A stretch of DNA of 64,000 nt, from NCBI GenBank assembly GCA_934277615.1, contig CAKQUV010000006.1:1-64000 (forward strand), given 5' to 3'. A model generated the notes under the pieces. That model was not told the DNA's origin. It did no database searches and worked only from the letters and a program-made list of their open reading frames with translations. Below, piece by piece: positions 23,908-32,242 of the stretch. The DNA is from an uncultured Clostridia bacterium. Its GTDB lineage: Bacteria > Bacillota > Clostridia > Christensenellales > CAG-917. The position numbers were made by a program, and so were the translations under genes. Positions within the stretch are counted from its first letter, which is position 1, and each line of letters opens with the position of its first letter.

Positions 23908-25551
23908 TCAATCCTCGACGATAACGGGAATGATAATCGGGAATTGTCTGTCCTTATAAAAGAGTTTTCTCACCGCTTTTTTGACGATACGAGCGATTTC
24001 GTTGACGTCCGTTTTGTCAAAATCAACGGAATTTATGGCGTCTTTCGTCGCACTTTCTATGGACAATCTCACGTCGTCGGTGAGGTTAAAACCTCTCGAC
24101 ACGACGTCCACTTCTCCCGAGATTTTTCCGAGGTCCATATCCACGGCGCACAACACCAAAAGCATACCGTACTCGGCAAGCGAGCGGCGGTCGTTGACAA
24201 CGGACTTGCCGTCCTCGAGCACAACGCCGTCCACGTAGGTATTTCCCGACGCGACGTTGGAGTGTTGACGGATTCCCTTTGCGTTTACGCCGTAGCACTC
24301 TCCGATATTCGGGATGACGATATTTTTGCTTGCCACGCCCAGTGATTTTGCGATTTCTGCGTGCTTGAACTGATGTCTGTACTCTCCGTGCACCGGCATA
24401 AAGAACTGCGGATGCACAAGCGTAAGCATAAGCTTAAGTTCCTCGGCGTAAGCGTGTCCCGACACGTGAATGTCGTTCATGCTGTCGTAAATGACGTTCG
24501 CGCCCTTTCTGAACAAGTCGTTTATAACGTCATATACGGATTTTTCATTGCCGGGAATCGGCGAGGAACTGAGCACGACTACGTCGTCCGTTCCGAGATT
24601 GATTTTGTTAAATTCGCCCTTGGATAGCTTATTGAGCGCGCTGAGCGGCTCTCCTTGCGAGCCCGTCGCAAGCACCACCGTTTCGCTGGGAAGCAATCTT
24701 CCGACGCTATCGACAAGCACCCCTTTTGGCACCTGCAATTCGCCGCAAGCGGACGCAACGTCCACGATTCCTTTCATACTTCTGCCTGCAAGCACCACTT
24801 TTCTGTGATACTTGTGCGCAAGCGTAAGCACCTGTTGCACTCGGTAGTTGGACGAGGCAAAGCACGCAATAACTATGCGTTTATTGGGATTTGCGACGAA
24901 AATCTGCTCCAAATTCTGCCCCACGACCTTTTCGGAAGTGGAACTGCCCGCTCTTTCGACGTTGGTCGATTCGCCGAGCATAAGCAACACGCCTTTTGCG
25001 CCTATTTCCGCAATGCGCCCTATATCCGTCTTTTTGCCGTCTATCGGCGTATTATCGATTTTGAAATCGCCCGTAACAAACACGTTTCCGACAGGGCAAG
25101 CGATATTGAGCGCGCATGCGCCTGCCATGGAATGCGCCACTTTGATAAACTCCACTCGGAATTCGCCCAAAGACACCGTATCGCCTGCCGAAACGGTTAT
25201 GAGGTTGCACTTTTTACCTTGCTTGTCGAGCTTGCGTTTCAAAAGCCCTATCGTAAGCGCGGTGCCGTAAATGGGCACGTTTTTGAGGTCGTCCGCATAA
25301 TAGGGAATTGCGCCGATGTGGTCCTCGTGTCCGTGCGTGAGCACGATACCGCGAAGTCTTGCTATATTTTCTTTGATATAAGTGATGTCGGGGATAATCG
25401 CGTCGATGCCGGGGCTGTCCTCTTTGGGGAAAGACACACCGCAGTCGACGATTATCATGTCGTTACCGTATTCCAAAGCGGTCATATTTTTGCCGATTTC
25501 ACCGACGCCGCCGAGGAAGGTAACTTTAACTGTTTTTGTGTTTTTTGCCAT
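23908..25551 (-). CDS. rnj: Ribonuclease J
   Basis: 5'-3' exo/endoribonuclease of the metallo-beta-lactamase/beta-CASP family, central to mRNA decay and rRNA maturation in Bacillota. Its 547 residues show LTHGHEDHIGAIPYY (metal site, about 70-84), GDFKID, the beta-CASP block VIACFASSNYRVQQVL and VSGHAYAEELKLML, with a C-terminal domain ending in FPIIIPVIVED. Length and motifs fit RNase J1/J2; I cannot tell which paralogue. It is the first gene of the rnj-glycosyltransferase-DUF512-der unit and has a good promoter. Confidence 0.96.
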   Translation of the reverse strand: MAKNTKTVKVTFLGGVGEIGKNMTALEYGNDMIIVDCGVSFPKEDSPGIDAIIPDITYIKENIARLRGIVLTHGHEDHIGAIPYYADDLKNVPIYGTALTIGLLKRKLDKQGKKCNLITVSAGDTVSLGEFRVEFIKVAHSMAGACALNIACPVGNVFVTGDFKIDNTPIDGKKTDIGRIAEIGAKGVLLMLGESTNVERAGSSTSEKVVGQNLEQIFVANPNKRIVIACFASSNYRVQQVLTLAHKYHRKVVLAGRSMKGIVDVASACGELQVPKGVLVDSVGRLLPSETVVLATGSQGEPLSALNKLSKGEFNKINLGTDDVVVLSSSPIPGNEKSVYDVINDLFRKGANVIYDSMNDIHVSGHAYAEELKLMLTLVHPQFFMPVHGEYRHQFKHAEIAKSLGVASKNIVIPNIGECYGVNAKGIRQHSNVASGNTYVDGVVLEDGKSVVNDRRSLAEYGMLLVLCAVDMDLGKISGEVDVVSRGFNLTDDVRLSIESATKDAINSVDFDKTDVNEIARIVKKAVRKLFYKDRQFPIIIPVIVED

Positions 25552-25607
25552 TATATTCTCCGTATGCGCCTAAGCGCGTGATTGTGTATATATTTATCTA
25601 GTTTAAT

Positions 25608-25636
25608 ATATTACACTATTTTCTCGTTTTAATCAA
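25608..25636 (-). promoter_or_regulatory. Promoter of the rnj operon
   Basis: On the minus strand TTGATT (25636-25631), a 17-base spacer and TAATAT (25613-25608) lie 57 bases before rnj. Confidence 0.65.
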
Positions 25637-25730
25637 GAGATTATGCAAATACTTGCAAAAGCAGACAAAAAACATCTTTACAAACGCCGTTTTTGCCTTT
25701 ACGATATAAGTACAAACAAATATTTCATAA

Positions 25731-25749
25731 TGCCAGACAATGTCTGGCA
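25731..25749. promoter_or_regulatory. Perfect palindrome before serC
   Basis: TGCCAGACA and TGTCTGGCA, 9-bp arms around a single base, end 19 bases before the serC ATG and just upstream of its AGGAG site. A one-base loop makes a protein-binding operator likelier than an RNA hairpin. Confidence 0.6.
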
Positions 25750-25768
25750 AAACGAAAAAGGAGAATTT

Positions 25769-26845
25769 ATGAGAGTTTACAACTTTTCCGCAGGCCCGTC
25801 TATGCTTCCATTGGAAGTATTGCAAGAGGCAGGCAAATCCATCGCCGATTATAACGGCTCGGGCATGAGCGTTATGGAAATGAGCCACCGCTCCAAATGG
25901 TACGACGCAATCAATACGGAGTGCCTTGATTTGGTGCGCGAGCTTATGCAAATCCCCGAGAACTATCACGTGATAATGGTGCAAGGCGGCGCTTCGACGC
26001 AATTCGAGGCAATTCCGCTCAACCTGCTAAAGACCGGAAAAGCGGATTATATCGTAACGGGCAACTTCGCAAAAAAAGCCTATAAAGAAGCGCAAAAATA
26101 CGGCGATATCAAGCTTGTCGCTTCCAGCGAGGACAAGAAATTCACCTACATTCCCAAGACTTCCCCGTCCGATTTCAGACAAGACGCAAGTTACGTGCAT
26201 ATCACGGAAAACAACACCATTTTCGGCTCCAAATATCACACTCTTCCCGACACGAACGGCGTTCCCCTCGTTGCGGACTTGTCCTCTTGCATCATGAGTG
26301 AAAAGACGGACGTAAGCAAATACGCTCTCATTTACGCAGGCGCGCAAAAGAACCTCGCCCCTGCAGGCGTAACCCTTGTCATCGTCAAAGACGATATGCT
26401 GGGCGGCGAACTTCCGATTTGCCCCACCATGCTCAAATACCGCACGCAAATAGACGCAAACAGCCTTTACAACACACCGCCGTGCTGGTCTGTTTACATG
26501 ATGATGCTCAACCTTCGCCACCTCAAAAAAATGGGCGGCGTGGACGCAATCGAGCAAATCAACAGGGAAAAAGCAGACATGCTTTACGACTTTATCGACA
26601 ACTCCGACTTCTACAACAACTATGTTGAAAAAGACAGCCGCTCTATCATGAACGTGCCTTTCGTCGCTCCATCGGACGAGCTCAACGCAAAATTTGTCAA
26701 AGAAGCGGAAGCAAACGGACTCGTATCCCTCAAAGGACACAAACTCGTCGGCGGCATGCGCGCGTCTATCTACAACGCAATGCCCGTGGAAGGCGTCAAA
26801 GCCCTCATCGAGTTTATGAAGAAGTTTGAACTTGAAAACAAATAA
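25769..26845 (+). CDS. serC: Phosphoserine aminotransferase
   Basis: PLP enzyme converting 3-phosphohydroxypyruvate and glutamate to phosphoserine, second step of serine synthesis; 358 residues, the normal length. Family signatures: VYNFSAGPSMLPLEVLQEAG at the start, GGASTQFEAIPLNL, and the PLP lysine in YAGAQKNLAPAG (about 194-205), with NVPF and GHKLVGGMRASIYNAMP near the end. I start at ATG 25769 (MRVYNF) because AAGGAG precedes it and the family begins there. serA follows 12 bases later. An upstream palindrome may be an operator. Confidence 0.96.
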   Translation: MRVYNFSAGPSMLPLEVLQEAGKSIADYNGSGMSVMEMSHRSKWYDAINTECLDLVRELMQIPENYHVIMVQGGASTQFEAIPLNLLKTGKADYIVTGNFAKKAYKEAQKYGDIKLVASSEDKKFTYIPKTSPSDFRQDASYVHITENNTIFGSKYHTLPDTNGVPLVADLSSCIMSEKTDVSKYALIYAGAQKNLAPAGVTLVIVKDDMLGGELPICPTMLKYRTQIDANSLYNTPPCWSVYMMMLNLRHLKKMGGVDAIEQINREKADMLYDFIDNSDFYNNYVEKDSRSIMNVPFVAPSDELNAKFVKEAEANGLVSLKGHKLVGGMRASIYNAMPVEGVKALIEFMKKFELENK

Positions 26846-26857
26846 GCAGGTGTCGAT

Positions 26858-27952
26858 ATGAATATTCTCAAACTCAATTCAATATCCAAGCTCGCAAATC
26901 CCGTGCTTGAGGGCTACAACATCACCGATTCTTGCCAAAACCCTGTCGGTATCATCGTCCGCTCCTTCAAAATGGACGAATACCAAGTGCCGGATACCCT
27001 TTTGGCAGTCGCAAGAGCGGGCGCAGGCGTAAACAACATCCCCCATGCGGACTATGCAAAGAAAGGAGTATGCGTTTTCAACACCCCGGGCGCAAACGCC
27101 AATGCGGTTAAAGAACTCGTAATCGCCTACCTCATTATCGGCGCAAGAAACGTAGTCGAAGCAAGCAATTGGGCAAACACCCTTACGGGCGACGACGTAG
27201 CCAAGCAAGTTGAAAAAGGCAAAAGCGCATTCGCAGGCAGCGAGATTATGGGCAAAACACTTTGTGTTTTGGGACTTGGCGCAATAGGCAGAAAAGTCGC
27301 AATCTCCGCGCATGCCCTAGGAATGAACGTAGTTGGTTACGACCCCTATATTTCGGAAGCGGCAAAAGAAGAAATCCCGTTCGTAACGATATTTGCAGAT
27401 ATGAAGAGCGCATGGCAAAACGCCGATTTCATAACCCTTCACATGCCCATGACTCCCGAAACGAAACATCTCGTCAATTCGGATAGCATTGCCAAAATGA
27501 AAGACGGCGTGATACTTATAAACGCAGCTCGCGGCGAGCTTTGCGACGTTGCGGCAATCAAAGACGCGCTTGCAAGCAAAAAAATCCGCAAATACGTTGT
27601 GGATTTCCCCGACGGAGATTGCGTAAACACTCAAGGCATAGTGGCTGTTCCGCACCTGGGCGCGTCAACGGAAGAAGCCGAGGACAATTGTGCGGTCATG
27701 GCGGCAAAAGAGCTTAAGGATTATATCGAAAACGGCAATATCGTCAATTCCGTCAATATGCCCAACGTTTCCGTGCCCAAATCCAAAACGCATCGCTACA
27801 CGGTTATTTCAAACGACAGCGGCAAGCAGGAGTTTGACGGTGTGAGCGCCACGAGAAACGGCGTCCGCTATACAATCATCGATACGGATTCCGAACTTGA
27901 TTTAAATTCGCTCCAAACAGCAAATACAATCAAAACTCGTAAGGTTTATTGA
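26858..27952 (+). CDS. serA: D-3-phosphoglycerate dehydrogenase, ACT-less type
   Basis: Oxidises 3-phosphoglycerate to phosphohydroxypyruvate with NAD, first step of serine synthesis. The 364-residue chain is the short form of the 2-hydroxyacid dehydrogenase family: NAD motif GLGAIGRKVA (about 139), catalytic Arg in NAARGELCD, Glu in the following helix and His in PHLGAST. The usual ACT domain for serine feedback is missing. The last 65 residues (YTVISNDSGKQEFDGVSATRNGVRYTIIDTDSE) are a short tail of unknown role. It forms an operon with serC. Confidence 0.93.
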   Translation: MNILKLNSISKLANPVLEGYNITDSCQNPVGIIVRSFKMDEYQVPDTLLAVARAGAGVNNIPHADYAKKGVCVFNTPGANANAVKELVIAYLIIGARNVVEASNWANTLTGDDVAKQVEKGKSAFAGSEIMGKTLCVLGLGAIGRKVAISAHALGMNVVGYDPYISEAAKEEIPFVTIFADMKSAWQNADFITLHMPMTPETKHLVNSDSIAKMKDGVILINAARGELCDVAAIKDALASKKIRKYVVDFPDGDCVNTQGIVAVPHLGASTEEAEDNCAVMAAKELKDYIENGNIVNSVNMPNVSVPKSKTHRYTVISNDSGKQEFDGVSATRNGVRYTIIDTDSELDLNSLQTANTIKTRKVY

Positions 27953-27971
27953 TGCTATTACCTAAACGACA

Positions 27972-27998
27972 AAAAACAGGCTCCGCGCCTGTTTTTTT
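27972..27998 (+). terminator. Terminator of serC-serA
   Basis: AAAAACAGGC/GCCTGTTTTT, a 10-bp stem with loop TCCGC and a T run, 20 bases after the serA stop. Confidence 0.9.
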
Positions 27999-28164
27999 GT
28001 TGTCTTTTATCATTTCTCATATTTTGGCACAATATACTTATCGTGTTTCATAACGACACAATACAACACTTTTCGTGCTTTTACACTATCATATATTGCC
28101 ATGTTTTAGCCGTTTTGGGCGGTTTTGCGCGATTTTGCGCGATTTTGCAATACGTATCGTGTAT

Positions 28165-28878
28165 TTATGTTTTTTCAATAACTCTTGCTATGTGTCGCAA
28201 AGTCGAGTTCATAGACGTTGAAAAACAATTGTTTTCAATCACTATTTCACACGGCTTTTCTTTTATGATTGCACTCAAAATATTATACTCTTCCGTATCG
28301 AACAGATTGACCACTTCCACAAAGCGTCTTTCCGTCAGGTTTTTGAGGCGGTTGCGCTCGACAGCGATTTGATTCTTTCCGCCGTCCGTTCCCGCAATAA
28401 AAGAGGCTATATCGAATATGTCCGTATCGCCGCTGCTGCCATCAAGCAATCTCGACGCAACGTCGGCAACCTCACTCCACGCCTCTTTGAGCGAACGCAA
28501 TCGGAAATTAAAAAGTCCGTCTACGTTGTAGTCAAGCGAGTTCGACAGTGTTTTTGCGATTATTCCGCTTTCAAATTCTCTGTCGAAGTTTACGATAGAA
28601 CTCAAAAGCGCGCACTTTGCGTGATTGAGTTGCCGAAACGGCAACCGCTCCAGAAAATATCGAAGTTTTAAAAATGACAAAAACACAACGTCCAGAATGT
28701 CGTATACTTTGCTCTCCACCTCATCCGCACGCTCGCATGAACTTGCCAGATAAATCCACATCCTGTCCTCCGACTCTTCTATCGCGTAGGACACGTCTTT
28801 TGTGCATTGAAGTTTGTCAAGTATATATCCGATTTCCTTATCATACCCCTTGTCGATACTTATCAAGTTTGACCACAT
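28165..28878 (-). CDS. YtxC-like protein (putative sporulation protein)
   Basis: A 237-residue, mostly helical cytoplasmic protein without signal or membrane segments. The middle (VDGLFNFRLRSLKEAWSEVADVASRLL) resembles the NFRL-x-L-x-E pattern of YtxC-like proteins of spore formers, and the size is close, so I suggest that family with limited confidence. The start is ATG 28878 after GAGGTG; a GTG two codons earlier overlaps that site. It stands alone between convergent serA and the sigma/anti-sigma unit. If the assignment holds, the organism probably belongs to a spore-forming lineage. Confidence 0.45.
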   Translation of the reverse strand: MWSNLISIDKGYDKEIGYILDKLQCTKDVSYAIEESEDRMWIYLASSCERADEVESKVYDILDVVFLSFLKLRYFLERLPFRQLNHAKCALLSSIVNFDREFESGIIAKTLSNSLDYNVDGLFNFRLRSLKEAWSEVADVASRLLDGSSGDTDIFDIASFIAGTDGGKNQIAVERNRLKNLTERRFVEVVNLFDTEEYNILSAIIKEKPCEIVIENNCFSTSMNSTLRHIARVIEKT

Positions 28879-29138
28879 AAACACCTCGTGAATATTGTAT
28901 GCAAAGAGATTATAAAAATAAGCGGAAAAATATATTTGAATTTTCGACGAAAACAGCGCGCCTTGTCGCCGCCCTTAACTCGGCATAAAAAAAGCGCATT
29001 GACAAGGCACAGTTGAACAAAAAGAAATAACACTCCGACAGAGTAACAATAACACATCAAAAAAATAATGCGTGTCATAACAAACGTTTACCAAGGCAAA
29101 AAAATACACGCCGTTTTATCATTCTTAATGGAAGCATG
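28879..29138. other. Intergenic region without a recognised gene
   Basis: AT-rich gap upstream of the YtxC-like gene and downstream of the anti-sigma gene. Apart from the ribosome site next to 28878 and the terminator that starts at 29139 I see no gene or conserved motif here. Confidence 0.5.
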
Positions 29139-29162
29139 AAAAAACGCGCCGCTTTGGCGCGC
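29139..29162 (-). terminator. Terminator of the sigma/anti-sigma operon
   Basis: On the minus strand GCGCGCC/GGCGCGT with loop AAAGC is followed by six T, about 20 bases after the anti-sigma stop. Confidence 0.82.
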
Positions 29163-29182
29163 TTTAGTCGTTTTTATTTGGT

Positions 29183-29755
29183 TTATTTATTCTTGATTTT
29201 CACAAGCGTTGCAACGCCGGTTACGGTATTGACCTCGATAACCACTTTTACTTCGCTATCGTCGGGATACAAATCGTCGTTGCGTTCAAACGTGAAGTAA
29301 TAAGAATAATAACTCTTCTTTATATCATGTGCGACGTAGTTGAACTCTTTGTCAACGTCGTCCACCTCATATGTCGATGAGTCTGTAGGCATAACGCTCG
29401 TCGGCATAACGTCTTTCAGTTTTTCCCAAGCAAACGCCTCACACTCGTATTTACTGTATATCATAGATTGTTTTGCATACGTTGCCGCCGAGCCGAACAC
29501 GCCGCCGAGAATCGCCGCAACCACCAAGAGCGTGCATATAAGCGATATTGCAGGAATCACCACATAACGCCATTTAAACTTTTTCTTTGCCTTTTTCACA
29601 TCGTCGTCGGTTGCCTCTATGACGGGCGCAGACTGATATTTCTCGTCGTCAGCGACAAAAGCGTTGGCGATTTCGAGCTGCTTTTTGACGTACGCCTTTT
29701 CTTCTTCCGTCGCAACGCCGTCTTTATAATGGGCAAATGCCTCTTCAAAATTCAT
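29183..29755 (-). CDS. Probable membrane anti-sigma factor
   Basis: A 190-residue protein with a cytoplasmic N-terminus (1-60, MNFEEAFAHYKDGVATEEEKAYVKKQLE, rich in charged residues), one membrane helix (about 66-92, VVIPAISLICTLLVVAAILGG) and an extracytoplasmic domain of about 95 residues (YSYYFTFERNDD...VVIEVNTVTGVATLVKI). This topology and its ATGA overlap with the ECF sigma gene support an anti-sigma role: holding the sigma factor at the membrane until an external signal. No zinc-binding HxxxCxxC motif is visible, so it is not a classical ZAS protein. A terminator follows. Confidence 0.72.
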   Translation of the reverse strand: MNFEEAFAHYKDGVATEEEKAYVKKQLEIANAFVADDEKYQSAPVIEATDDDVKKAKKKFKWRYVVIPAISLICTLLVVAAILGGVFGSAATYAKQSMIYSKYECEAFAWEKLKDVMPTSVMPTDSSTYEVDDVDKEFNYVAHDIKKSYYSYYFTFERNDDLYPDDSEVKVVIEVNTVTGVATLVKIKNK

Positions 29756-30231
29756 ATATTACCCTCCAAAATTTCTTTAAGTTTCAATCTTGCGCGATAG
29801 AGCAAAATCTTGACGTTGTCTATGCTCATATCGAGAATAGACGCGATTTCCTTTACGGACATACCGTCAAAATAGAAAAGCCGCACGATTTCACGATAGT
29901 TGTCTTTAAGCAGAGATATCGCCTTGTATAGCGCACGGTATTCTTCCTTTTGGATCACGGAGTCTATCAAGTCGTTTTCATCCGCAACGTCAGTCTCTAT
30001 TGCGCCCACTCGCTTGTTCTTGCGCAGATAATCGAAGTAGCAATTTCTGCACACCTTGAACAGCCAAAATTTGAAACCGTCTTTTTCCTCGTCTATTGAG
30101 CGGAACGCACGCATAAACGACTCTTGCACTATATCTTCCGAAAGCGAGCGATTGTGGCAAAAGGAATAGACGTACAGCAAAGCCTCATTATAATGCTTTT
30201 TAATGAGTCTATCGAGCGTCTCGTTCTTCAT
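29752..30231 (-). CDS. ECF-family RNA polymerase sigma factor
   Basis: A 159-residue group 4 sigma factor. Region 2 includes YVYSFCHNRSLSEDIVQESFMRAFRSID and KFWLFKVCRNCYFDYLRKNKR (-10 recognition). After a short acidic linker, region 4 (YREIVRLFYFDGMSVKEIASILDMSIDNVKILLYRARLKLKEIL) supplies the -35 helix-turn-helix. It overlaps the downstream membrane anti-sigma gene by four bases, the classic paired arrangement. The regulon is unknown; such pairs often control envelope-stress or surface genes. Confidence 0.93.
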   Translation of the reverse strand: MKNETLDRLIKKHYNEALLYVYSFCHNRSLSEDIVQESFMRAFRSIDEEKDGFKFWLFKVCRNCYFDYLRKNKRVGAIETDVADENDLIDSVIQKEEYRALYKAISLLKDNYREIVRLFYFDGMSVKEIASILDMSIDNVKILLYRARLKLKEILEGNI

Positions 30232-30418
30232 TCAATCCTCCTTTCACTAAATACACGTGCAATTCAAAGTTTGGTTACGGTATTTGTGCAATTATATCCT
30301 TTGTACGATATTTCCTCGTTTTGACGATATTGCGGTTTTAACCGCAGTATCTATTATTATAAACTATCGTTTTTTGCAATTAGTGCCAAATTCCGACGTC
30401 GCTCGCAAAGCGTTTTTT

Positions 30419-31189
30419 CTACGCATTTATCTTTTCGGCGTTTGCCACGACGAATTGCTTTGGCGTCATTCCGTATTCTTTTACAAATGCGCTTATATAG
30501 TGCGTTTGCGAACAGAAGCCAAAATAGTACGCCACGTCTTTGTACGGGACGTCGTCGAGAAGCAACTCCTTAGACGCTTTGAGTTTTTGCGAAAGCACGT
30601 ACCTCTTCACACTCACTCCGACGTACGCTTTGAACTGCTTGGACAAATAGTCCTCGCTTACACTGCACTCTCTTGCTATGTCTTCGCACACGAGTTTGTC
30701 GTGCAAATGCGCGTCGATTATCCTTATAGCTTTTCGTATATACGGCGGATATTCCAGTCTGTTTTTATGCTCTTTGACGAGCGAAGTAAGTTCCACCGCC
30801 TTGCCGATAAGAAATTCCAATATATCGTCGGCATCGTCCATTTTGTCCACGCTTTGGATATACTTATCCGACAAATTATACGCCTCGCTTTCCATAAGCC
30901 CGCCCTCGACGGCGTAACGCGTGGCAAGCGTAATACAACTCACTGCCAAATACTTCACTTGACGCAAGTTGTCGTTGCTCATTCTTCCCACGACGAGCGA
31001 CTCTTGCATAAAACTTGCCATATTGCTTTGAAGCCCTTGCAAATCGCCGTTTTTCACGCACGTATAAAACGCCACTTCTCGACTATACGGAGTGTGGGCA
31101 ACGCCACTCTCTCGTTGCTGAAATTGCGGATCGAATACGCCTTTGGGAAGAAATTCCACATTCAATTTTCCGTCTTGTACGATGCTCAT
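30419..31189 (-). CDS. AraC-family transcriptional regulator
   Basis: A 256-residue regulator with a C-terminal double helix-turn-helix (about 155-250: DIARECSVSEDYLSKQFKAYVGVSVKRYVLSQKLKASKELLLDDVPYKDVAYYFGFCSQTHYISAFVKEYGMTPKQF). The N-terminal 150 residues are helical and lack a cupin-like sugar-binding pattern. The frame is open further upstream into the divergent acetyltransferase gene, so I chose ATG 31189 (MSIVQDGK); its ribosome site is weak. The divergent placement suggests it may regulate the acetyltransferase at 31305. The inducer is unknown. Confidence 0.85.
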   Translation of the reverse strand: MSIVQDGKLNVEFLPKGVFDPQFQQRESGVAHTPYSREVAFYTCVKNGDLQGLQSNMASFMQESLVVGRMSNDNLRQVKYLAVSCITLATRYAVEGGLMESEAYNLSDKYIQSVDKMDDADDILEFLIGKAVELTSLVKEHKNRLEYPPYIRKAIRIIDAHLHDKLVCEDIARECSVSEDYLSKQFKAYVGVSVKRYVLSQKLKASKELLLDDVPYKDVAYYFGFCSQTHYISAFVKEYGMTPKQFVVANAEKINA

Positions 31190-31304
31190 AGGATAATAAT
31201 AACACTCTTTTTGAATTTTACAACGGTTTTTTGATATTTTGTTCGTATTTATGATATAATTCAAATCTTTTATAAAATAAAATATCAATATAACGAGGTG
31301 AATG

Positions 31305-31982
31305 ATGGGCAAAGAAAAAGTCGAATGGCAACGTATGATAAACGGCAAGTTGTACAACTCGTCGAGCAAGGACATATTTTGGCAACACGCAAGAGGTATG
31401 CACCTCACGCAAAAGATCAACAAGTGCCCCGTGTGGAACGTACCGAGGCAAAAACGACTCGTCAACAAACTTATCCCCTCCTCCAAGGGTAAATCCGTTT
31501 GGATTTTCACGCCTTTTTATTGCGAATACGGTGTAAATATTCACCTCGGCAACGATGTGTTTTTCAACTACGGCTGCACTCTTTTGGACATCTCTCCCAT
31601 CACATTGGAGGACGGAGTATGGCTGGGCGCAAACGTTACGATCGCCACGCCGTGCCACCCTCTCATTGCGGAAGAACGTATAAACACCACATATCCCGAC
31701 GGATATCACGACCTCGAATTTTCAAAACCCGTAACCATAAAAAAGAACGCATGGATAGCCTCGAACGTGATTATTTGCGGCGGCGTAACCATAGGCGAAG
31801 GCTCGGTAATCGGCGCGGGAAGCGTGGTTACGCGCGACATCCCGGCAGGCTGCATCGCGGTAGGAAATCCTTGCCGTGTTTTGCGTCAAATAGACGAGGA
31901 CGACCGAATAAACGTTTGGGATACGTACGCGAAAGGCGAAATGCCCATGTCCGCTCGCGACAGAGCAAAACTCAACAAATGA
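31305..31982 (+). CDS. Hexapeptide-repeat O-acetyltransferase (maltose/galactoside acetyltransferase type)
   Basis: A 225-residue left-handed beta-helix acetyltransferase like Maa/LacA/NodL. It has the N-terminal helical cap (MINGKLYNSSSKDIFWQHARGMHL), hexapeptide repeats (IHLGNDVFFNYGCTLLD, ITLEDGVWLGANVTIATPCHP with the active-site His, KKNAWIASNVIICGGVTIGEGSVIGAGSVVTRDIPAG) and a C-terminal GNPCRVLRQI. It transfers acetyl from acetyl-CoA to a sugar hydroxyl, perhaps for detoxification. Of two adjacent ATGs I prefer 31305 because spacing to AGG is about six bases. It is divergent from the AraC regulator. Confidence 0.9.
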   Translation: MGKEKVEWQRMINGKLYNSSSKDIFWQHARGMHLTQKINKCPVWNVPRQKRLVNKLIPSSKGKSVWIFTPFYCEYGVNIHLGNDVFFNYGCTLLDISPITLEDGVWLGANVTIATPCHPLIAEERINTTYPDGYHDLEFSKPVTIKKNAWIASNVIICGGVTIGEGSVIGAGSVVTRDIPAGCIAVGNPCRVLRQIDEDDRINVWDTYAKGEMPMSARDRAKLNK

Positions 31983-32127
31983 CAAAAACACGCTTTTATC
32001 AATCGTTTTTGCACAAATAAAACAGTTGTTTTGTCAAATTGATTGAAATGCATATGCGCACGCATAGACTAAATAACGACAGCGGATATACCCACAAAAG
32101 CATATCGCAAACGATAAAAATCTATGC

Positions 32128-32156
32128 TTGAAAGCGTGGCGCGCGCGTGATATAAT
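32128..32156 (+). promoter_or_regulatory. Promoter of the GH3 gene
   Basis: TTGAAA (32128-32133), a 17-base spacer and TATAAT (32151-32156) lie 86 bases before the GH3 start. Confidence 0.8.
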
Positions 32157-32242
32157 GGTATATAAGAGTTATTGTTGCCCTATTTATTGATATAAGGGCT
32201 TTGCCTATATATAAACTCAAATATAAATACTCGGAGGAAATT

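Noticed and set aside
31189..31510. Longer N-terminus for the AraC regulator
   Set aside because: It would overlap the divergent acetyltransferase gene and its composition is not AraC-like.
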